Shown piece by piece: positions 4,858 through 8,137 of a DNA stretch of 8,137 bases; position 1 is the first letter of the stretch, and every line of letters starts with the position of its first letter. Position numbers and translations under genes: made by a program. The stretch comes from Flavobacteriaceae bacterium UBA2000 (lineage in GTDB: Bacteria; Bacteroidota; Bacteroidia; Flavobacteriales; Flavobacteriaceae). Location: assembly GCA_002335345.1 (NCBI GenBank), contig DDCS01000088.1, forward strand, positions 1 to 8,137. The letters are read 5' to 3'. Below the pieces are notes generated by a model, which saw only the letters and a list, made by a program, of their open reading frames with translations, had not been told where the DNA came from and did not search any database.

Positions 4858-7044
4858 ATGTCCACTTTAAGATTTCAGGCGCTAAAGGAAACTCTTGGGC
4901 GCCGACCAGTATCTGTTAATGAACCTGCACGACGTTCAGAAATTTTTGGTCAAAATGTGTTTAACGAAAACGCCATGCGTCAATATTTGACCAAGGCTTC
5001 TTTTAAAGCAGTTCAAGAGGCTGTCTTAAAGGGAACCAAAATTGAGCGTTCTGTGGCGGATCAAATTTCTACCGGGATGAAAGAATGGGCGATTTCCAAA
5101 GGAGCGACTCATTATACCCACTGGTTTCAACCTTTGACCGGAGCTACGGCAGAAAAGCACGATGCATTTTTTGAAACTGTAGAGGGGGGACAAGCCATGG
5201 AGAAATTTGGAGGGGGTCAGTTGGTTCAGCAAGAACCGGACGCGTCTAGTTTTCCTAACGGGGGGATACGCAATACGTTTGAAGCTCGTGGATATACGGC
5301 ATGGGATCCAACCTCTCCAGCGTTTATTTACGGAACCACGCTTTGTATTCCAACAGTATTTGTCTCTTATACAGGAGAAGCGCTTGACAATAAAACGCCA
5401 CTTTTAAGATCGCTTCAATCCGTAGATCAAGCGGCTACAGAAGTGGCCAAGTATTTTGACAAATCGGTTTCAAAAGTAATCGCAACCCTGGGGTGGGAGC
5501 AAGAATATTTCTTGGTCGACAAAGCGCTTGTCGATGCGCGCCCAGATCTTAAGTTAGCAGGGCGTACCCTTTTGGGGCATTCTTCTGCCAAAGGCCAACA
5601 ATTAGACGATCATTATTTTGGTTCAATCCCCACCCGTGTATTGAACTTCATGCGTGATTTGGAAAATGAGTGTATGCTCCTAGGCGTGCCTGTAAAGACA
5701 CGTCACAATGAGGTGGCTCCAAATCAATTCGAGTTGGCGCCCATATTTGAAGAAGCAAACCTAGCGGTAGATCACAACTCATTACTCATGGATGTCATGG
5801 ATAAAGTGGCCGATCGTCATGATTTTAAGGTACTCTTCCATGAAAAACCTTTTGCCGGCATCAATGGGAGCGGAAAACACAATAACTGGTCTTTGGCTAC
5901 TGACACTGGGGTGAATTTATTGAGTCCTGGATCAACACCAATGAAGAACCTTCAGTTTTTGACTTTCTTTATCAACACCATCAAGGCGGTCAATGAGTAT
6001 GAAGAATTAATTCGTGCTGCGATTGCCAGTGCCAGTAACGATCACCGATTAGGGGCCAATGAGGCGCCTCCGGCGATTATCTCTGTATTCATTGGCTCTC
6101 AATTAACTGAGGTTTTGGATGAGCTTGAAAAAGTTACTGACGGTAAACTGTCTCCTCAGGAAAAAACGGAACTTAAATTAAATGTGGTTGGAAAAATTCC
6201 TGAGATTCTTTTAGACAACACGGATCGTAACCGTACATCGCCTTTTGCTTTTACCGGAAATAAATTTGAATTGCGCGCGGTTGGTTCCACAGCAAACTGT
6301 GCGAATCCAATGACGGTTCTAAACGCTATTGTGGCCAGGCAATTGATTGAGTTCAAAGCTGAGGTTGATGCCCTTATTGCCGATAAAAAGATGAAAAAAG
6401 ACGATGCCATCTTTAACGTCCTGCGCGAGTACATTAAAGACTCAAAACGCATTCGTTTTGAAGGCGACGGTTATGGACAGGCATGGGAAGATGAAGCCGC
6501 TAAACGAGGTCTAAGCAACAATAAAACGACGCCACAGGCCCTTAAAGCGAAAGTTTCAAAGCAGGCTATTGAGCTTTATGAGCAACTCGGAATCATGAGT
6601 AAAGTAGAAATTGAAGCGCGTCATGAAATTGAAGTTGAAGAATATGCGAAGCGCATCCAGATAGAAGGACGTATTTTGGGGGATATCGCCCGAAATCACG
6701 TAATCCCTACGGCGATTCGCTATCAAAATATCTTAATTGAGAATGTACAAGGACTGAAAGACATCTATGGAGAGGGGTTCAAAAAAATCGCTGCAGAGCA
6801 AATGAGTTTGATTGAGCAAATCAGCGGTCATATCGAGCACATTAACAAAGGCATTACTCAGATGATCGAAGCACGCAAGAAAGCCAATACTTTGGAAGAT
6901 ATGGAGGCTTGCGCGTTTGCCTATTGCAACGAAGTAAAACCGTTTTTTGATGATATTCGTTATCATTGTGATAAATTGGAGCTCCTTGTGGACGATGAGC
7001 TTTGGCCACTGGTGAAATACCGCGAATTGTTATTCACACGATAA
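4858..7044 (+). CDS. glnN: Glutamine synthetase type III
   Basis: The enzyme makes glutamine from glutamate, ammonia and ATP in the cytoplasm, as a large double-ring oligomer in the GSIII family. At 728 residues it has full GSIII length, much longer than the roughly 470 of GSI. An N-terminal GSIII domain (about 60-210) contains THYTHWFQPLTG. The catalytic domain follows: GWEQEYFLVD (212-221, Glu214 and Glu216 as metal ligands), RHNEVAPNQFELAPIFE (282-298), the NGSGKHNNWS substrate/metal segment (336-345), and DRNRTSPFAFTGNKFELR (456-473) with the ATP and glutamate-binding Arg residues. The C-terminal helical GSIII domain (about 600-726) ends ELWPLVKYRELLFTR. All key motifs are intact. The ATG at 4858 gives the family start MSTLRFQALKETLGRRP. 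It appears monocistronic, with a -7 box upstream and a strong hairpin terminator downstream. GSIII is characteristic of Bacteroidota and some cyanobacteria. No adjacent PII or ammonium-transporter gene is present. Confidence 0.97.
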   Translation: MSTLRFQALKETLGRRPVSVNEPARRSEIFGQNVFNENAMRQYLTKASFKAVQEAVLKGTKIERSVADQISTGMKEWAISKGATHYTHWFQPLTGATAEKHDAFFETVEGGQAMEKFGGGQLVQQEPDASSFPNGGIRNTFEARGYTAWDPTSPAFIYGTTLCIPTVFVSYTGEALDNKTPLLRSLQSVDQAATEVAKYFDKSVSKVIATLGWEQEYFLVDKALVDARPDLKLAGRTLLGHSSAKGQQLDDHYFGSIPTRVLNFMRDLENECMLLGVPVKTRHNEVAPNQFELAPIFEEANLAVDHNSLLMDVMDKVADRHDFKVLFHEKPFAGINGSGKHNNWSLATDTGVNLLSPGSTPMKNLQFLTFFINTIKAVNEYEELIRAAIASASNDHRLGANEAPPAIISVFIGSQLTEVLDELEKVTDGKLSPQEKTELKLNVVGKIPEILLDNTDRNRTSPFAFTGNKFELRAVGSTANCANPMTVLNAIVARQLIEFKAEVDALIADKKMKKDDAIFNVLREYIKDSKRIRFEGDGYGQAWEDEAAKRGLSNNKTTPQALKAKVSKQAIELYEQLGIMSKVEIEARHEIEVEEYAKRIQIEGRILGDIARNHVIPTAIRYQNILIENVQGLKDIYGEGFKKIAAEQMSLIEQISGHIEHINKGITQMIEARKKANTLEDMEACAFAYCNEVKPFFDDIRYHCDKLELLVDDELWPLVKYRELLFTR

Positions 7045-7062
7045 ATTGTTCTGAAAAAGAGA

Positions 7063-7105
7063 AAAGGGGTTACAAAACCGAGGTTTTGAACCCCTTTATT
7101 TTTTT
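7063..7105 (+). terminator. Rho-independent terminator of glnN
   Basis: AAAGGGGTT (7063-7071) pairs with AACCCCTTT (7089-7097), and CAAAAC (7073-7078) pairs with GTTTTG (7083-7088). The loop is CGAG (7079-7082) and there is a single unpaired A at 7072. The 15-bp stem is followed by ATTTTTTT (7098-7105). It begins 18 nt after the glnN stop codon and ends where the purM -7 box starts. Confidence 0.88.
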
Positions 7106-7112
7106 ACCTTTG
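7085..7112 (+). promoter_or_regulatory. purM promoter (-33 TTTG and -7 TACCTTTG)
   Basis: TACCTTTG at 7105-7112 is an exact TAnnTTTG box ending 5 nt before the purM ATG at 7118, so the leader is very short or absent. A TTTG at 7085-7088 lies 16 nt upstream, slightly short for the -33 element of the Bacteroidota consensus. The TTTG is part of the descending arm of the glnN terminator, so terminator and promoter share sequence. The -7 box is well supported; the -33 assignment is tentative. Confidence 0.6.
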
Positions 7113-7117
7113 CCCCA

Positions 7118-8137
7118 ATGAGTCAAGAGATTTCAAAACGGTATGCCCAACGCGGGGTTTCCTCGGCTAAGACTGAGGTACATAAAGCCATTGAAAAGGT
7201 CGATAAAGGCCTATTTCCAGGGGCATTTTGCAAAATAGTTCCCGATTATCTTACAGGGAGTCCTGATCATTGTTTGGTGATGCACGCAGATGGCGCGGGA
7301 ACGAAATCTTCTTTGGCCTATATGTATTGGCGTGAAACAGGAGATTTGAGTGTTTGGAAGGGCATTGCACAAGATGCTTTAATCATGAATATCGATGATC
7401 TTCTCTGTGTCGGGGCGGTTGACAATATCTTGTTATCCTCCACAATTGGACGCAATAAAAATTTAATCCCAGGCGAAGTGCTTTCGGCAATCATCCAAGG
7501 AACACAAGAATTAGTTGAAGAGCTCAGCGCTAAAGGCGTGACCATTCATGCCACTGGAGGAGAGACCGCCGATGTTGGGGACCTAGTCCGAACCATCATT
7601 GTCGATTCTACAGTTACGGCTCGATTAAAGCGCACTGAGGTGATCGATAATGCCAATATTAAACCAGGTAATGTGATTGTAGGTTTGGCGTCCTTTGGAC
7701 AAGCCACTTATGAACAGGAGTACAATGGTGGAATGGGCAGTAACGGATTGACTTCTGCCCGCCATGATGTTTTTGCGAAAAGCCTTGCAAAGCGCTACCC
7801 GGAGAGTTATGATGCAGCGGTTCCGGAAGAATTAGTTTATTCCGGGACTAAAGAACTCACTCAGCTCATTGAGGGAACGCCACTTGACGCGGGGAAGCTC
7901 GTTTTATCCCCCACAAGAACATACGCTCCTGTCGTCAAAGCAATTTTTGACACCATGGGGCGTCCATGTATTGATGGTATGGTACACTGCAGTGGTGGCG
8001 CCCAAACTAAAATCATGCACTTTTTATCCAGTGGGCAGGTCATTAAGGACAATTTATTTCCCACGCCCCCATTATTTGATTTGATTCAAAGGGAAAGCCA
8101 AACGCCTTGGAAAGAAATGTACCAGGTTTTTAACATG
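7118..8137 (+). CDS. purM: Phosphoribosylformylglycinamidine cyclo-ligase (AIR synthase), 3' end beyond window
   Basis: PurM closes formylglycinamidine ribonucleotide to AIR using ATP, step five of purine synthesis, in the cytoplasm. The ATG at 7118 opens 340 codons with no stop before the window edge, so the C-terminus is missing. The family signature runs in order: RYAQRGVSSAKTEVHKAI (8-25), HADGAGTKS (56-64), GIAQDALIMNIDDLLCVGA (82-100, with the Asp-Asp metal/nucleotide site), TGGETADVGDLV (146-157), and GLASFGQATYEQEYNGGMGSNGLTSAR (189-215), the glycine-rich segment that carries an insertion typical of the longer Bacteroidota form compared with E. coli. The AIRS C-terminal domain follows, with LSPTRTYAPVVKAIFD and HCSGGAQTK. 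The -7 box lies directly upstream. The gene sits downstream of glnN, whose product glutamine feeds this pathway, but the terminator between them argues for separate transcription. Confidence 0.95.
   Translation, partial: MSQEISKRYAQRGVSSAKTEVHKAIEKVDKGLFPGAFCKIVPDYLTGSPDHCLVMHADGAGTKSSLAYMYWRETGDLSVWKGIAQDALIMNIDDLLCVGAVDNILLSSTIGRNKNLIPGEVLSAIIQGTQELVEELSAKGVTIHATGGETADVGDLVRTIIVDSTVTARLKRTEVIDNANIKPGNVIVGLASFGQATYEQEYNGGMGSNGLTSARHDVFAKSLAKRYPESYDAAVPEELVYSGTKELTQLIEGTPLDAGKLVLSPTRTYAPVVKAIFDTMGRPCIDGMVHCSGGAQTKIMHFLSSGQVIKDNLFPTPPLFDLIQRESQTPWKEMYQVFNM

Noticed and set aside
6156..6452. Minus-strand open frame of 98 codons within glnN
   Set aside because: It is a shadow of the glutamine synthetase coding sequence with no recognisable features; the same holds for the other antisense frames inside glnN and purM.

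Overview
This window is chromosomal DNA from a member of the Bacteroidota, most likely a marine-type flavobacterial lineage. The evidence is a secreted LamG protein with a type IX secretion (T9SS) type A C-terminal domain, a type III glutamine synthetase (GlnN), Bacteroidota-style -7 boxes (TAnnTTTG) close upstream of start codons, and a general lack of Shine-Dalgarno sequences. By eye the base composition is moderate and even, and I see no insertion sequence, phage gene, CRISPR array, tRNA or rRNA.

Layout. (1) 1-1335, plus strand: the 3' end of a cryptochrome/photolyase-family gene, a probable 27-residue single-pass membrane peptide ORF, and a flavin reductase-like gene starting 2 nt after it. 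These look like one light/flavin cluster. (2) 1265-2829, minus strand: a secreted LamG/T9SS protein followed 11 nt later by a cupin lipoprotein. The cupin gene runs tail-to-tail into the flavin reductase, with a 71-nt antisense coding overlap. (3) 2999-3511, plus strand: adenine phosphoribosyltransferase (apt), starting from a divergent intergenic region. (4) 3516-3668, minus strand: a 50-residue basic small protein, convergent with apt at a 4-nt distance. (5) 3761-4714, plus strand: a CaCA-family sodium/calcium exchanger. (6) 4858-7044, plus strand: glnN, ended by a strong hairpin terminator. (7) 7118 to the window end, plus strand: purM, truncated by the window edge, with its promoter elements embedded in the glnN terminator.

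The right half is mostly housekeeping nitrogen and purine metabolism: GlnN makes the glutamine used by purine synthesis, PurM is a purine step, and Apt salvages adenine. The genes are individually promoted rather than one operon. The left half is more accessory. I did not find a clearly new multi-gene system. The points most worth a second look are the photolyase-family C-terminus lacking the Fe-S cysteines typical of its family, the 27-residue membrane ORF in the same cluster, the overlapping tails at 1265-1335, the 50-residue orphan protein, and the interleaved terminator and promoter between glnN and purM.
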